The notes below the pieces were generated by a model. The model did not search any database. It was given only the letters and a program-made list of their open reading frames with translations, and was not told where the DNA came from. From Streptomyces mirabilis (GTDB taxonomy: Bacteria > Actinomycetota > Actinomycetes > Streptomycetales > Streptomycetaceae): a stretch of 64,000 nucleotides of DNA. A program made the position numbers and the translations under genes. Numbering within the stretch: position 1 is the first letter of the stretch; each line of letters starts with the position of its first letter. Shown piece after piece: positions 47,526-56,214 of this stretch. The stretch covers positions 4,092,001-4,156,000 of the forward strand of contig NZ_CP074102.1 of assembly GCF_018310535.1 (NCBI RefSeq). Direction: 5' to 3'.

Positions 47526-49226
47526 TCAGGACACCTTGCGGCCGCGCACCCCCTGCTTGACGACGCCGGCCAGCATCGAGCGGCCGAGGTCGCGCATCTC
47601 CTTGGGGCCGGAGGTGCTGGCCCACCACATGAACTTCATCATCGTGGGGGTGGTGGCCCGGAAGAACCGGAGGTCCTCGGGGCCCTTCCAGCCGAAGGGC
47701 GTGTTGACGGACTCGCAGTCGCGGATCGCCTCGAAGACGATGTCCGCGGCCTTGTCACCGTCGATCTCGCCCGCCTCGTACCGCTCGCAGGTCTCGGCGG
47801 TGGTGTCGAAGAGGACCTTGAAGGCGTGGCTGTCCGGCCACCACAGGCCGGTGTAGGGCGCCTTCTCCATCTCCTTGAAGTGCCGGTCGTCACCGTCGAG
47901 CTGGAAGTTCTGGCGCGCCATGATCTGACGCATGGTGGCCGGCGTGGTGAAGCAGGCCCACACCCGGAACACCGCGTTCCACAGCCGGAAGTGGCTGAAG
48001 GCGATGTACGAGCTGTTGACGATCTTGTCGTTGTACTCCAGGAGACCCTGCTCCAGGCGCTCCACGTACTCGAAGCGCTCCTCGGTGAAGTCGTTCTCGC
48101 GCAGGGCGTCCAGGATCCGGTAGGCGAGGGCGTCGACGACCTCGAAGGTGTTGGACAGACCGCGCGAGTACAGCGGGTCGATGAAACCGGCCGCGTGCGA
48201 CATCAGGCACCAGCGGGCCCCGATGGTGCGCTTGGAGGAGTACTGGAGGCGGTCGGTGGAGACCCACTCGCGGATCCGCTTGGCGCCCTCGAACTGCCGC
48301 TTCACCGCCGGGTACATGTCGAGGTAGTGGTTGAACTCCTGGTCCGGAGTCATGTCCTTCGGCTTGGGGTACAGCCGCTCGTCGAAGGTCAGGCCGACGC
48401 TGCAGGCCGGGTTCTTGGAGTCCTTGTAGTTGTCGAACGGGATGATCCAGAACCAGCCCCGCTCGATGAGGTGGTGCAGGGTGCCGCCGTGGAAGGGCGA
48501 CTCGGCGGGCGGGCGCAGCGCCTCCGGGTAGTTGCACACGTCGTCGTACGGCTTGATGCCGACGTAGTGCGTGAACAGTGAGCGTGCGTGGTGCTTGTGC
48601 CGGGGCGGGTTCTCGCGCAGGTCGAACTTCTGCGCGAGCGGGGAGCGGAAACCGCTCGCGTCGATCAGGTACTTGGCCCGGAAGACCTCGCCGTTCCTGC
48701 CGGTGATGGTGACGCCGTCGTCGTCGACGTCGAGGTCGGTGGCGAACCAGTTCTGGCGGAGCGTGCAGCCGTACTTGGCGGCGACGTTCAGGTAGTGCGA
48801 GTCCGTGTCCTGGCGGAAGAGGTGCACCGCCTCGGTGAGCATCTTCGGGATGACGAACATCGTCGCCTCGTGCGGGTCCGGCTCGCGGTTCGGCCGGTGC
48901 GTGACGAAGCCGAAGCTCTGCTTGCGGCCGTGCGTCGGACCGATGTGCTCGGTCACCGCCTTCACGTCCAGCATGTGCTTGATCTCGGGGACGTCGTAGC
49001 GCACGGCCAGAATGTGCAGCCACTCGACGAGCTGCGGGTTCTGGGACTCGCCGACGGCGAACCGGGGGTGCTGACCGGCGTCGATGAGCACCACGTTCGC
49101 GCCCTGACGGGCCAGGATCGCTCCCATGATCGAGCCCGCGAGGCCCGACCCCAGGATGGCGACGTCGCATTCGGTCCACTCGGCGGCCTTGTCGGCCTTC
49201 TTCGCTTCCTCAGCCTTGGTGGGCAA
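47526..49226 (-). CDS. FAD-dependent halogenase
   Basis: This 566-residue enzyme uses FADH2, O2 and halide to form hypohalous acid and halogenate an electron-rich ring. The dinucleotide motif GSGLAG is at about residues 26-31 and the halogenase signature WxWxIP is present as WFWIIP (about 258-263). The usual VGEATVP-like segment reads VGESQNPQL. Size and form fit halogenases of aromatic polyketide clusters (CtcP-like) better than free-tryptophan enzymes. The start is TTG at 49226, with GAGGAG seven bases upstream. It is probably served by the flavin reductase encoded at 53577-54101. Confidence 0.88.
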   Translation of the reverse strand: MPTKAEEAKKADKAAEWTECDVAILGSGLAGSIMGAILARQGANVVLIDAGQHPRFAVGESQNPQLVEWLHILAVRYDVPEIKHMLDVKAVTEHIGPTHGRKQSFGFVTHRPNREPDPHEATMFVIPKMLTEAVHLFRQDTDSHYLNVAAKYGCTLRQNWFATDLDVDDDGVTITGRNGEVFRAKYLIDASGFRSPLAQKFDLRENPPRHKHHARSLFTHYVGIKPYDDVCNYPEALRPPAESPFHGGTLHHLIERGWFWIIPFDNYKDSKNPACSVGLTFDERLYPKPKDMTPDQEFNHYLDMYPAVKRQFEGAKRIREWVSTDRLQYSSKRTIGARWCLMSHAAGFIDPLYSRGLSNTFEVVDALAYRILDALRENDFTEERFEYVERLEQGLLEYNDKIVNSSYIAFSHFRLWNAVFRVWACFTTPATMRQIMARQNFQLDGDDRHFKEMEKAPYTGLWWPDSHAFKVLFDTTAETCERYEAGEIDGDKAADIVFEAIRDCESVNTPFGWKGPEDLRFFRATTPTMMKFMWWASTSGPKEMRDLGRSMLAGVVKQGVRGRKVS

Positions 49227-49323
49227 GACCGCACTCCTCTTTCTCGTTTCACGGACGGGTCGGATGGGTGGCGCGCGTCCTACTGGGGGGATTCGGATCA
49301 ACAGGTCGGGGCGACCGGGGGGT

Positions 49324-50799
49324 TCAGGCGGCGGTGCCGGGCTCGCCGAACCACTGGGCGAGCGCGTCGGTCAGGCCGTCCGTGGAACCGTCGGCGCCGA
49401 CCCAGGCGATGTAGCCGTCGGGGCGTACGAGGAGGTCGGCGGCCGGGGCCGCGGCGTCGGGCCGGGTGGCGGTGACGACGTCGACACGGTCGGACCAGGC
49501 GGCCACGGCCTCGCGCAGCGCCGCGTTGTCGTGCAGGTCGAGGAGGACCGGGCGGCCCTGGTGCAGCAGCTCGTACGTGGTGGTCTTCTCGTCGCCGACC
49601 AGCAGTTCCTGGTCGGGAAGCCGGCGGCCGAGCAGCGGGTGGCCGCCCTCGACGGCGCCGTAGGTGATGTCCAGGCCGGTGACCAGGCCGACGAGGTGAC
49701 GTCGTACGTCCTCGATCTGGACCAGTTCGGCGAACAGGTCGCGCAGCGGCTGAGCCTCGGGACCGCCGAGGTAGAGGGTGCGCTGGACCAGGGTGTTGTA
49801 GACGATGCGGGCGCCGACCGGGTGGCGCTCGGAGTGGTAGGTGTCGAGCAGGCCCTCCGGGGCGTGCCCCTTGACGGCGGCGGCGAGCTTCCAGCCGAGG
49901 TTGACCACGTCGCCGACTCCCGCGCTGATGCCCTGGGCGCCGATCGGCAGGTGGATGTGGGCGGCGTCGCCCGCGAGGAAGACCCGGCCCTTGCGGTACT
50001 CGGCCGCGTGCCGGCTGGCGTCGGTGAAGTAGCTGGTCCACAGCTGCTTGGCACCGCTGATGTCCTCGCCGGTCACCCGCTGGAAGGCGGCGGCCACCTC
50101 CTCGAAGGTGGGCGGCTCCTGGGTGGGGCGGACACCGGCGCCGCGCTCGAAGACCACCACGCGGGTGGCGCCCGGGCCGAGCGGCAGGACCACGACCATG
50201 CCGGCCTCGCCGACCTCACCGGTGGGGCGCAGCCGCAGCTGGACTCCGGCGACGTCCGCCATCTTCATCTCGATGGTGGCGCTGACGCCGGGGAAGTCGA
50301 TCCCGGCCAGGTGGCGGACGGTGGAGCGGGCGCCGTCACAGCCGACGACGTACGCGGCGCGCAGCGTCTCGACGCCCTCCGGGCCCGCGACCTCGACCTG
50401 GACCCCGTTCTCGTCCTGCGTCAGGCCGATGACCTCATGGCCCCGGCGGACGTCGGCGCCCAGACCCACGGCCCACTTGTTGATGATGGCCTCGGTGCGC
50501 GACTGCGGAACACCGCGGACACCGAAATTGCCGCCCTCGACAATGCGGTAGTCGATGGGGAGTCCACCGAAATGGCCGCCGGGTATGGTCTCCAGCGGAC
50601 CGAAATCCTCGAGAAGTCCACGCTGGCCGAATTCCTCGATCGTACGGGCGGAGAATCCCAGCGCACGGGACTGCTGCATCGGCTGTTCCAGCCGGTCGAG
50701 CACGATGACCGAGAGACCCGAGAGGCGCAGTTCTCCCGCGAGCATGAGGCCCGAGGGTCCCGCTCCGGCAACGATCACATCGGCATTGAAGGCGTCCAT
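49324..50799 (-). CDS. FAD-dependent aromatic polyketide hydroxylase (PgaE/RdmE-like)
   Basis: This 491-residue class A flavoprotein monooxygenase has GAGPSG (12-17), the DG motif in GCDGARSTVR (about 153-162) and the second FAD motif GDAAHIHLPIGAQG (277-290). A C-terminal thioredoxin-like domain (about 385-490, DGYIAWVG) is shared with angucycline and anthracycline hydroxylases such as PgaE, CabE and RdmE, and with tetracycline hydroxylases. It hydroxylates or oxidatively rearranges polyketide rings. ATG 50799 follows GGAGAGGGA. A paralogue begins beyond the right end, its C-terminus seen at 63672-64000. Confidence 0.9.
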   Translation of the reverse strand: MDAFNADVIVAGAGPSGLMLAGELRLSGLSVIVLDRLEQPMQQSRALGFSARTIEEFGQRGLLEDFGPLETIPGGHFGGLPIDYRIVEGGNFGVRGVPQSRTEAIINKWAVGLGADVRRGHEVIGLTQDENGVQVEVAGPEGVETLRAAYVVGCDGARSTVRHLAGIDFPGVSATIEMKMADVAGVQLRLRPTGEVGEAGMVVVLPLGPGATRVVVFERGAGVRPTQEPPTFEEVAAAFQRVTGEDISGAKQLWTSYFTDASRHAAEYRKGRVFLAGDAAHIHLPIGAQGISAGVGDVVNLGWKLAAAVKGHAPEGLLDTYHSERHPVGARIVYNTLVQRTLYLGGPEAQPLRDLFAELVQIEDVRRHLVGLVTGLDITYGAVEGGHPLLGRRLPDQELLVGDEKTTTYELLHQGRPVLLDLHDNAALREAVAAWSDRVDVVTATRPDAAAPAADLLVRPDGYIAWVGADGSTDGLTDALAQWFGEPGTAA

Positions 50800-50874
50800 A
50801 TTCCCTCTCCCGCTGGCGTTTTCTCCAGTATTCCGAGGGCTCCCGGGAAGCTGAATGGCCGTCGATACAGAACT

Positions 50875-50900
50875 CTGACAAGTTCTGACAAGTTCGTCAG
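50875..50900. promoter_or_regulatory. Tandem/palindromic operator upstream of the hydroxylase gene
   Basis: CTGACAAGTT occurs twice in direct tandem (50875-50884 and 50885-50894) and ends with CGTCAG, giving the dyad CTGAC-N6-GTCAG at 50885-50900. It lies about 75-100 bp before the hydroxylase start on the minus strand, suiting a TetR- or MarR-type regulator. Confidence 0.5.
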
Positions 50901-50951
50901 AGGCCTTGCAGCTACTGGGGGGTACGGGGGGCCAACTACAGGCGGAGCATG

Positions 50952-50988
50952 CGAGAGGGTGCCGGAAGTGTCTTCCGGCACCCTCTCG
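50952..50988. terminator. 17-bp perfect terminator hairpin
   Basis: CGAGAGGGTGCCGGAAG pairs perfectly with CTTCCGGCACCCTCTCG across a TGT loop. It lies 36 bp after the stop of the PPOX-type gene on the minus strand and isolates it from the hydroxylase promoter. Confidence 0.85.
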
Positions 50989-51023
50989 CCCCGTATGTGC
51001 CCCGGGAGTTCGGTACAGCCCGT

Positions 51024-51419
51024 TCAGTACAGGCCCATCACGCGGTCGACCGCGATCTCGATGACCGCGAGGCCCGGGGGCTGCGGCGGCTGGGACCAGT
51101 ACCGCTTGGCGTAGCGGCGCATCCCCTCCACCACCCGGGGCGGGTCGGTGGAGACGGTGGCCGGGCCCTCCAGGGTGATCCAGCGGGGGCCGACCAGCTG
51201 GCACACGGCGGCCCGGCCACCGGCCCTGGCTAACAGGTTGCGGGACTTGCGGCGGTGCACCGTGGTCATCACCCGGGCCAGGCCCGCCTCACCGTCCCAG
51301 GTGAACCGTACGGGCGCGACGTGCGGCGTGCCGTCCGGGCGAAGGGTGGTGAGGGTGCACAGGGCGTTCTCGGCGAGGAACTCCTCCGCCGCGGCGGACA
51401 GGGGCAGGGGCTTGGACAT
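51024..51419 (-). CDS. PPOX-class (F420- or flavin-dependent) oxidoreductase
   Basis: This 131-residue split-barrel protein is of the pyridoxamine-phosphate-oxidase fold (CTLTTLRPDGTPHVAPVRFTWD; TTVHRRKSRNLLARAGGRAAVC). In actinobacteria this subgroup often uses F420H2. A related F420 reductase (OxyR) reduces 5a(11a)-dehydrotetracycline in oxytetracycline biosynthesis, so a late reduction in this cluster is plausible but unproven. It lies 47 bp after the MFS gene on the same strand, with a strong terminator behind it. Confidence 0.78.
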   Translation of the reverse strand: MSKPLPLSAAAEEFLAENALCTLTTLRPDGTPHVAPVRFTWDGEAGLARVMTTVHRRKSRNLLARAGGRAAVCQLVGPRWITLEGPATVSTDPPRVVEGMRRYAKRYWSQPPQPPGLAVIEIAVDRVMGLY

Positions 51420-51466
51420 GGCCGGGTCCGTTCTTCCGTCGTCCGACTTCGGTCTCTGGTCTTCCG

Positions 51467-52960
51467 TCAGGCGTGCGCGGGGACGGCCGCGGACTGCTCG
51501 GAGGACTTGGTGAACGGCAGCAGCACCAGGGTCACCACGAAGGCGGCGGCGGCGAAGCAGGCGCCCACGAGGAACGCGTCGTGGAAGACGGTCGTACGGG
51601 CCTCCTGGACCAGGGCGGGAACACCGTGGGCCTTGGCCGTCAGCTCGTCGACCCGGCGGAAGGCGTAGGTCGCCGCGACCGCGAGGCCGAGCGCGCCGCC
51701 GACTTCCTGGGCGGTGTTGATGAGACCGGCGGCCAGACCCGACTCGCGCTCCTCGATCCCCGCGAACGCGGAGACCTGCAGCGGGACGAAGGACATTCCG
51801 AGGCCGAGGCCCATCAGGACGAAGGCGGGCAGCACGTCCGTCAGGTAGGAGGCGTCGGACGGGGCACGCCACAGCAGCATCATGCCGGTCGCGGCGAGCG
51901 CGAGGCCGACCAGCAGGACGGGCTTGGCGGCGACCTTGGTGACGACCTGGGAGGCGACGCCGGCGCCGACGGCGGTGAGCACCGCGAGCGGCACGTACGC
52001 GAAGCCGGTCTTGACGGCGGAGTAGTCCAGGACCTGCTGCATGAAGAGGCTCGCGAAGAAGAACAGGGTGACGCAGGTGCCGAGCAGCAGGATGGCGATG
52101 CCGTTGGCGGCGCGCAGCGAGGGGCGGCGGAAGATGCCGAGCGGCATCAGCGGCTCCTTGGCGCGGCGCTCGATGACGATGAAGGAGACGAGCAGGATCG
52201 CGGAGAGGATGAACCCGCCGATGACCCGGCCGGTCGGGACATTGGAGTCGGAGACGGTCTGGCCGAGGGTGAAGATCAGCAGGACCAGGCCGGCGGTGAG
52301 GGTGACCGCACCGGCGACGTCGAAGGACTTGCTGCGCTGGGCGGAGCGGCTCTCGCCGACGACCATCGGGGCGACCAGGGCGCCGATGACGCCGATCGGA
52401 ACGTTGATGAAGAAGATCCAGCGCCAGCCGGGCCCGTCGGTGAGCAGACCGCCGAGGGTGACGCCGGCGACGGCGGCGAGACCGCTGAGCGCGCCCCAGG
52501 CACCGAGCGCCTTGTTGCGGGCCGGTCCCTCTTCGAAGTTGTTGGTCAGCAGGCTGAGCGCGGCGGTGGCGATGAACGCGGCCCCCAGGCCCTGGGCACC
52601 GCGGGCGCCGATCAGCATCGCGGCGTTCTGCGAGACCCCGGCGAGCAGCGAGGAACCGGCGAACAGGAGCAGGCCGGTCTGCAGCATCCGGCGGCGGCCG
52701 AGGGTGTCGGCGAGCCGGCCGGTCAGCAGCAGGAAGCCGCCGAGGAGCATGCCGTAGGTGGTGACCACGTACTGGAGAGCGGTGGTGGAGATGTTGAGCT
52801 CGTCCTCGATGGTCGGCAGGGCGACGTTCACGATCGACACGTCGAGGAAGGTCATGAAGCCGGCCAGGCAGAGGAAGGCCAGGATGAGGCCGGGGCGGCG
52901 AGCCGGCCCGGACTCGCCCGCCGCCTTGGCGGGGCTGTGGGTGGACTCTTGGATGGACAT
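51467..52960 (-). CDS. MFS exporter, DHA2 family (14 helices)
   Basis: This 497-residue drug:proton antiporter has 14 predicted membrane segments. DHA2 markers are LDVSIVNVALPTI in helix 1, GRLADTLGRRR (motif A) and GAWGALSGLAAVAGVTLGGLL (motif C, antiporter signature). It is a likely export and self-resistance pump for the polyketide. It is divergent from an HxlR-type regulator gene, and the 39-bp operator block lies between them, so the regulator probably represses this gene. ATG 52960 follows GGGAGTGAC. Confidence 0.9.
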   Translation of the reverse strand: MSIQESTHSPAKAAGESGPARRPGLILAFLCLAGFMTFLDVSIVNVALPTIEDELNISTTALQYVVTTYGMLLGGFLLLTGRLADTLGRRRMLQTGLLLFAGSSLLAGVSQNAAMLIGARGAQGLGAAFIATAALSLLTNNFEEGPARNKALGAWGALSGLAAVAGVTLGGLLTDGPGWRWIFFINVPIGVIGALVAPMVVGESRSAQRSKSFDVAGAVTLTAGLVLLIFTLGQTVSDSNVPTGRVIGGFILSAILLVSFIVIERRAKEPLMPLGIFRRPSLRAANGIAILLLGTCVTLFFFASLFMQQVLDYSAVKTGFAYVPLAVLTAVGAGVASQVVTKVAAKPVLLVGLALAATGMMLLWRAPSDASYLTDVLPAFVLMGLGLGMSFVPLQVSAFAGIEERESGLAAGLINTAQEVGGALGLAVAATYAFRRVDELTAKAHGVPALVQEARTTVFHDAFLVGACFAAAAFVVTLVLLPFTKSSEQSAAVPAHA

Positions 52961-53034
52961 GTCACTCCCTAGGAGCATGAGGATTCTCGGACGGGGACGT
53001 ACAGGGAGGTACTGGCTTTGCTGGCTTCTTGGAA

Positions 53035-53073
53035 GCTAGCATCCTGGGTAAAGTAGGTACCTAGAGGAAAGTG
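53035..53073. promoter_or_regulatory. HxlR-type operator block, copy 2
   Basis: This block contains AGTAGGTACCTAG and AGGAAAGTG and matches 34 of 39 bases of 43922-43960. It is located between the MFS exporter and the divergent HxlR gene, the expected place for an autoregulated operator. Confidence 0.65.
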
Positions 53074-53097
53074 ACTTCCCGGAAGGTGATGGTCGGT

Positions 53098-53562
53098 ATG
53101 ACGAGCACGACGCCCACGAGCGACACCCGGTCCGCAAAGGGCGGTACGCCCTCCGTGGCCGGCCCCGAAGCCGCGCACGCGGCCGGCGTCGGCTCCCCGC
53201 AGAGGTGCCCGATCGCCCCGGTCCTCGACATCGTGTTCAGCCGTTGGACCACGCCGATCCTGTGGACGCTCAACGCGTTCGGCACCCAGCGCTTCGTGGA
53301 GCTGCACCGCAACATCGGCACCATCACGCCGAAGGTGCTGACGCAGCGGCTGCGTCAGCTGGAGCGCGACGGACTGGTGATCCGCACGTACTACCCGGAG
53401 GTGCCGCCCCGGGTGGAGTACGAGATCAGCGACCTGGGACGGACCCTGGCCCCGCTGTTCGCCTCGCTCTTCGACTGGTCGACCGACCATCTGCCGCTGG
53501 TGGAGCAGGCGCGGCAGCAGTTCGACGAGGCGGAGGAGCAGGGTCCGAGCCGCCACCACTGA
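53098..53562 (+). CDS. HxlR family transcriptional regulator (cluster-associated)
   Basis: This 154-residue winged-helix protein has CPIAPVLDIVFSRWTTPILWTLNAFGTQRFVEL, with the conserved HxlR cysteine (about residue 38), and TPKVLTQRLRQLERDGLVIR. The N-terminus is a disordered Ser/Thr/Ala stretch. It is divergent from the DHA2 exporter, suggesting a ligand- or oxidant-responsive switch for export. ATG 53098 has GGAAGG upstream at long spacing; ATG 53089 is an alternative start. Confidence 0.87.
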   Translation: MTSTTPTSDTRSAKGGTPSVAGPEAAHAAGVGSPQRCPIAPVLDIVFSRWTTPILWTLNAFGTQRFVELHRNIGTITPKVLTQRLRQLERDGLVIRTYYPEVPPRVEYEISDLGRTLAPLFASLFDWSTDHLPLVEQARQQFDEAEEQGPSRHH

Positions 53563-53576
53563 GCCGGGTGGATCCA

Positions 53577-54101
53577 CTAGCTCCATGCCGGTGTCCGCAT
53601 GGAGCCCTGGAAGAAGATCAGCGGGTCCTCCTGTTCGGCCTCGGAGGGCGCGCGCAGACCGACGACCTCGCCCAGCAGGATGGTGTGGTCACCGCCGTCG
53701 TACTCGGTGACCAGCCGGCACTCCAGATGCGCGAGCGCCTCGCTGAGCACCGGCAGGTCGAGGACGGACCTGTGGTGCGGCACCTCCTCGATCCGGGCGG
53801 TCCGCCGACCGGCGAACGCCCAGGCCACGGGCTCCTGCCGCTGCGTCAGGAAGTTCACGACGAAGCCGCCGGACTCCTGGACCACGGGAAGCAGCCGGGA
53901 GTCGTCGTGCAGGCAGATGAGCACCAGCGCCGGGTCCAGGGAGACCGAGGTGAAGGAGTTCACCGTGGCGCCCGTGGCGTTGTCGCCGCTGCCCGAGGTG
54001 ATGACCGTGACACCGGTGGCGAAGTGTCCGCACACGGTGCGCAGCGCGCGGCCGTCGACCGGACCGAGCTGCTCGGGGATGGCTTGCGAAACGGGGATCA
54101 C
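53577..54101 (-). CDS. NAD(P)H:flavin oxidoreductase (HpaC-like flavin reductase)
   Basis: This 174-residue flavin reductase has the Flavin_Reduct fold (RTVCGHFATGVTVITSG, ATVNSFTSVSLDPALVLICL, GGFVVNFLTQRQ). It would supply free FADH2 to the halogenase and any two-component monooxygenase of the cluster. The start is GTG at 54101 with GAGAGGG upstream. The 123-bp gap between the antiporter stop and this start is filled with degenerate GGTTACGG/GGTACCGGG tandem repeats. It converges closely on the HxlR gene (14 bp apart). Confidence 0.88.
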   Translation of the reverse strand: MIPVSQAIPEQLGPVDGRALRTVCGHFATGVTVITSGSGDNATGATVNSFTSVSLDPALVLICLHDDSRLLPVVQESGGFVVNFLTQRQEPVAWAFAGRRTARIEEVPHHRSVLDLPVLSEALAHLECRLVTEYDGGDHTILLGEVVGLRAPSEAEQEDPLIFFQGSMRTPAWS

Positions 54102-54120
54102 GACAGCCCTCTCGTTCTCG

Positions 54121-54205
54121 GATACGGGGTTACGGAGTTACGCGGTTACGGAGTTAGGGGGTACCGGGTCGGGGTTCGGGGGTACCGGGTTCGGGGTTAC
54201 GGGGG
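54121..54205. repeat. Minisatellite-like tandem repeats
   Basis: GGTTACGGAGTTA occurs at 54128-54140 and 54144-54156. GGGGGTACCGGGT occurs at 54157-54169 and 54178-54190, with further degenerate copies. The array fills the leader between the antiporter and flavin-reductase genes and is likely prone to copy-number change. Confidence 0.75.
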
Positions 54206-54224
54206 GTGCCTGGGGCGTTCCTGA

Positions 54225-55535
54225 TCAGGCGGCGCGCGAAGCCGGCGCCTCGGACGGCTCGGACGGCTCGGGCACGACGGCCGGCACCGGGCGGCGCCTG
54301 GACAGCAGCGGACCCGCCATCGCCGTCGTGACGAGCGCCATGATCACGAGCATCGTGAACATGCGGGTGTCGAGCACGCCCAGGCTGACGGCGGCGTTGA
54401 GGATGATGAGTTCGGTCAGACCCCGGGTGTTCATCAGCAGCCCCAGGTCCTTCGACTCACGCCAGGAGAACCCGGCCAGCCGCGCCGGAAGGATGGCGCC
54501 GACCAGCTTGCCGGTGCAGGCCACGACGATGATCGCGACGAGCGCGACGACGTCACCGGCGGTGAGCGAACCGAGGTCCACGCCGAGCCCGGTGACGATG
54601 AAGAAGACCGGGAGCAGCACGACGCTGACGTGGTCCATGGGCTTGCGCAGATGCTCCGCGAGAACCATGGCGGGCTCACGGGGCATCACGAACCCGAACA
54701 GGAAGGCCCCGAAGATGGCGTGGATGCCGATCCAGGTGGTCAGCCAGGCTGAGGTCAGGGCGCCCGCGCACAGCACCGCGAGCAGCGCCGACCAGCGCTC
54801 GGTGGCCGCCCAGCGCCACACCAGCCGGGCCACCAGCGGCCGTACGACCAGCAGCATCCCGGCCACGTAGAGCGCGCTGTAGAGGCCGATGCGGGCGAGG
54901 TCGGAGTAGTTCCCGTTCGCCGTGACCAGGGCCGAGACATAGGCCAGCAGGCACCAGGCGAGCAGGTCGTCGATGGCGGCGCTGGCCAGCGAGAGCGAAC
55001 CGGCCCGGGTGTCCAGGAGCTTGTTCTCGGTGAGGATCCGCGCCAGCACGGGGAAGGCGGTCACCGACATCGCGGTGCCGATGAAGGTGGCGAACGCGAC
55101 GAAGGAGATGTGGTGTCCGGCCACCGTGGAGTGCTCGTGGTAAAGGAAGGGGGCCAGCGCCACACCCAGGCCGAAAGCCATCGCGATCGACGAGAGCGAG
55201 ACGCCCGCGGCGAGCCGGGCGTGCGGCCTGATCAGGCGCTTCTCGAACTCCCAGCCGACCACGAACATGAACAGGATCAGACCGACCTGGGAGACCGCGG
55301 ACAGCAACGGCCTTACGTCGGCGGGGAAGAGGCGCTCGGTGAGGTTCCCCGGCAGCAGGCCGAGGACGCTCGGGCCGAGCAGGATGCCCGCGGTGATCTC
55401 GCCGACCACCATCGGCTGACGCAGCTTCTGCGCGAGCCGGCCGAGTGCGGCGCCGGCCACGAGCACCACGCCGATGTCGGCAAGCATGATCGCGAGTTTC
55501 ATGTCCTGGGGACTGGCCGCCGCCAGCGTCGTCAT
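54225..55535 (-). CDS. Cation:proton antiporter (CPA2/KefB-like)
   Basis: This 436-residue integral membrane protein has 12-13 hydrophobic segments of the sodium/hydrogen exchanger fold (MVVGEITAGILLGPSVLG; the DD-type motif in SAAIDDLLAWCLL). No C-terminal NAD-binding domain is present. It could move Na+ or K+ against protons, and a role in pH homeostasis or export during polyketide production is only a guess. ATG 55535 overlaps the stop of the NTF2-like gene (ATGA), so they are co-transcribed. Confidence 0.87.
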   Translation of the reverse strand: MTTLAAASPQDMKLAIMLADIGVVLVAGAALGRLAQKLRQPMVVGEITAGILLGPSVLGLLPGNLTERLFPADVRPLLSAVSQVGLILFMFVVGWEFEKRLIRPHARLAAGVSLSSIAMAFGLGVALAPFLYHEHSTVAGHHISFVAFATFIGTAMSVTAFPVLARILTENKLLDTRAGSLSLASAAIDDLLAWCLLAYVSALVTANGNYSDLARIGLYSALYVAGMLLVVRPLVARLVWRWAATERWSALLAVLCAGALTSAWLTTWIGIHAIFGAFLFGFVMPREPAMVLAEHLRKPMDHVSVVLLPVFFIVTGLGVDLGSLTAGDVVALVAIIVVACTGKLVGAILPARLAGFSWRESKDLGLLMNTRGLTELIILNAAVSLGVLDTRMFTMLVIMALVTTAMAGPLLSRRRPVPAVVPEPSEPSEAPASRAA

Positions 55536-55978
55536 TGGGGCTCCCGGGGTCGGGGCGGGGTGCCGCGGGTCCACAGCACGCGGAAGGTCAGGGAGGAGAG
55601 CCGCCAGCCCTCCGCGGCGCGGCGGGCTTCGCCGGTCGCGAGGGTGCCGACCTGGAACAGGGGCTCGTCCGCCGCACCGGGGTGGTGCGCATGCGTCGAG
55701 ACGAGGTTGGCGCGCAGCACGGCCCGCTCACCGGCGTCGTCGAGGTCGACGACCGCGGGCGAACCGAGGTGCTGGGTGGCGGCGAAGGCCGCCAGCGCGT
55801 CACGGTGGTAGCCGGCGAGTCCGTCGAGGCCCTCGTGCCGGCTCATGGGGAACTCGACCAGGGCGTCCTTCGTGAAGAGCCCCCGCGCCCACGCGTCGTC
55901 GAGTTCGTCGTCGTCGAGACCGATGAGGTACCGGTCAAGGAGAGTGGATATCTCTAATACTTCCGGGCCTGGCTGCAT
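55532..55978 (-). CDS. NTF2/SnoaL-like protein
   Basis: This 148-residue cone-shaped alpha+beta barrel protein is of the nuclear-transport-factor-2 superfamily (EISTLLDRYLIGLDDDELDDAWARGLFTKDALVEFP). Such proteins in aromatic polyketide clusters act as cyclases or hydroxylase accessories (SnoaL and SnoaL2 types). The specific residues for catalysis are not obvious, so the role is open. It starts at ATG 55978, is divergent from the ABM-type gene and overlaps the antiporter gene. Confidence 0.78.
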   Translation of the reverse strand: MQPGPEVLEISTLLDRYLIGLDDDELDDAWARGLFTKDALVEFPMSRHEGLDGLAGYHRDALAAFAATQHLGSPAVVDLDDAGERAVLRANLVSTHAHHPGAADEPLFQVGTLATGEARRAAEGWRLSSLTFRVLWTRGTPPRPREPQ

Positions 55979-56138
55979 TACCCGAGCATGGCGCCCGCGC
56001 CAATCGGCAACCAAGGCCGCTTTTCACAGCCCTGACGAAGTTGAGAAAGATCTGACACCGCACTCAAACAATTGACAAAAGCGCCGCCAATCCTGAAGTG
56101 CCGACCCTTTCACATGGGCAGATCTTCTTGCCATGCTG

Positions 56139-56162
56139 CATTCGTAGCTCCATTCGTAGCTC
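56139..56162. repeat. 12-bp tandem duplication in the ABM gene leader
   Basis: CATTCGTAGCTC occurs twice in direct succession (56139-56150, 56151-56162), followed by a degenerate CATTCGCACTC. It lies 53-76 bp upstream of the ABM-type start, in the 236-bp divergent promoter. Confidence 0.65.
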
Positions 56163-56214
56163 TACCCGCACCTTCATTCGCACTCCCATTTCCTCGAACG
56201 GAAGAGACGAGAGA

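Noticed and set aside
50949..51233. Short plus-strand ORF over the terminator and PPOX gene
   Set aside because: It runs through a perfect terminator stem and is antisense to a clear PPOX-fold gene.
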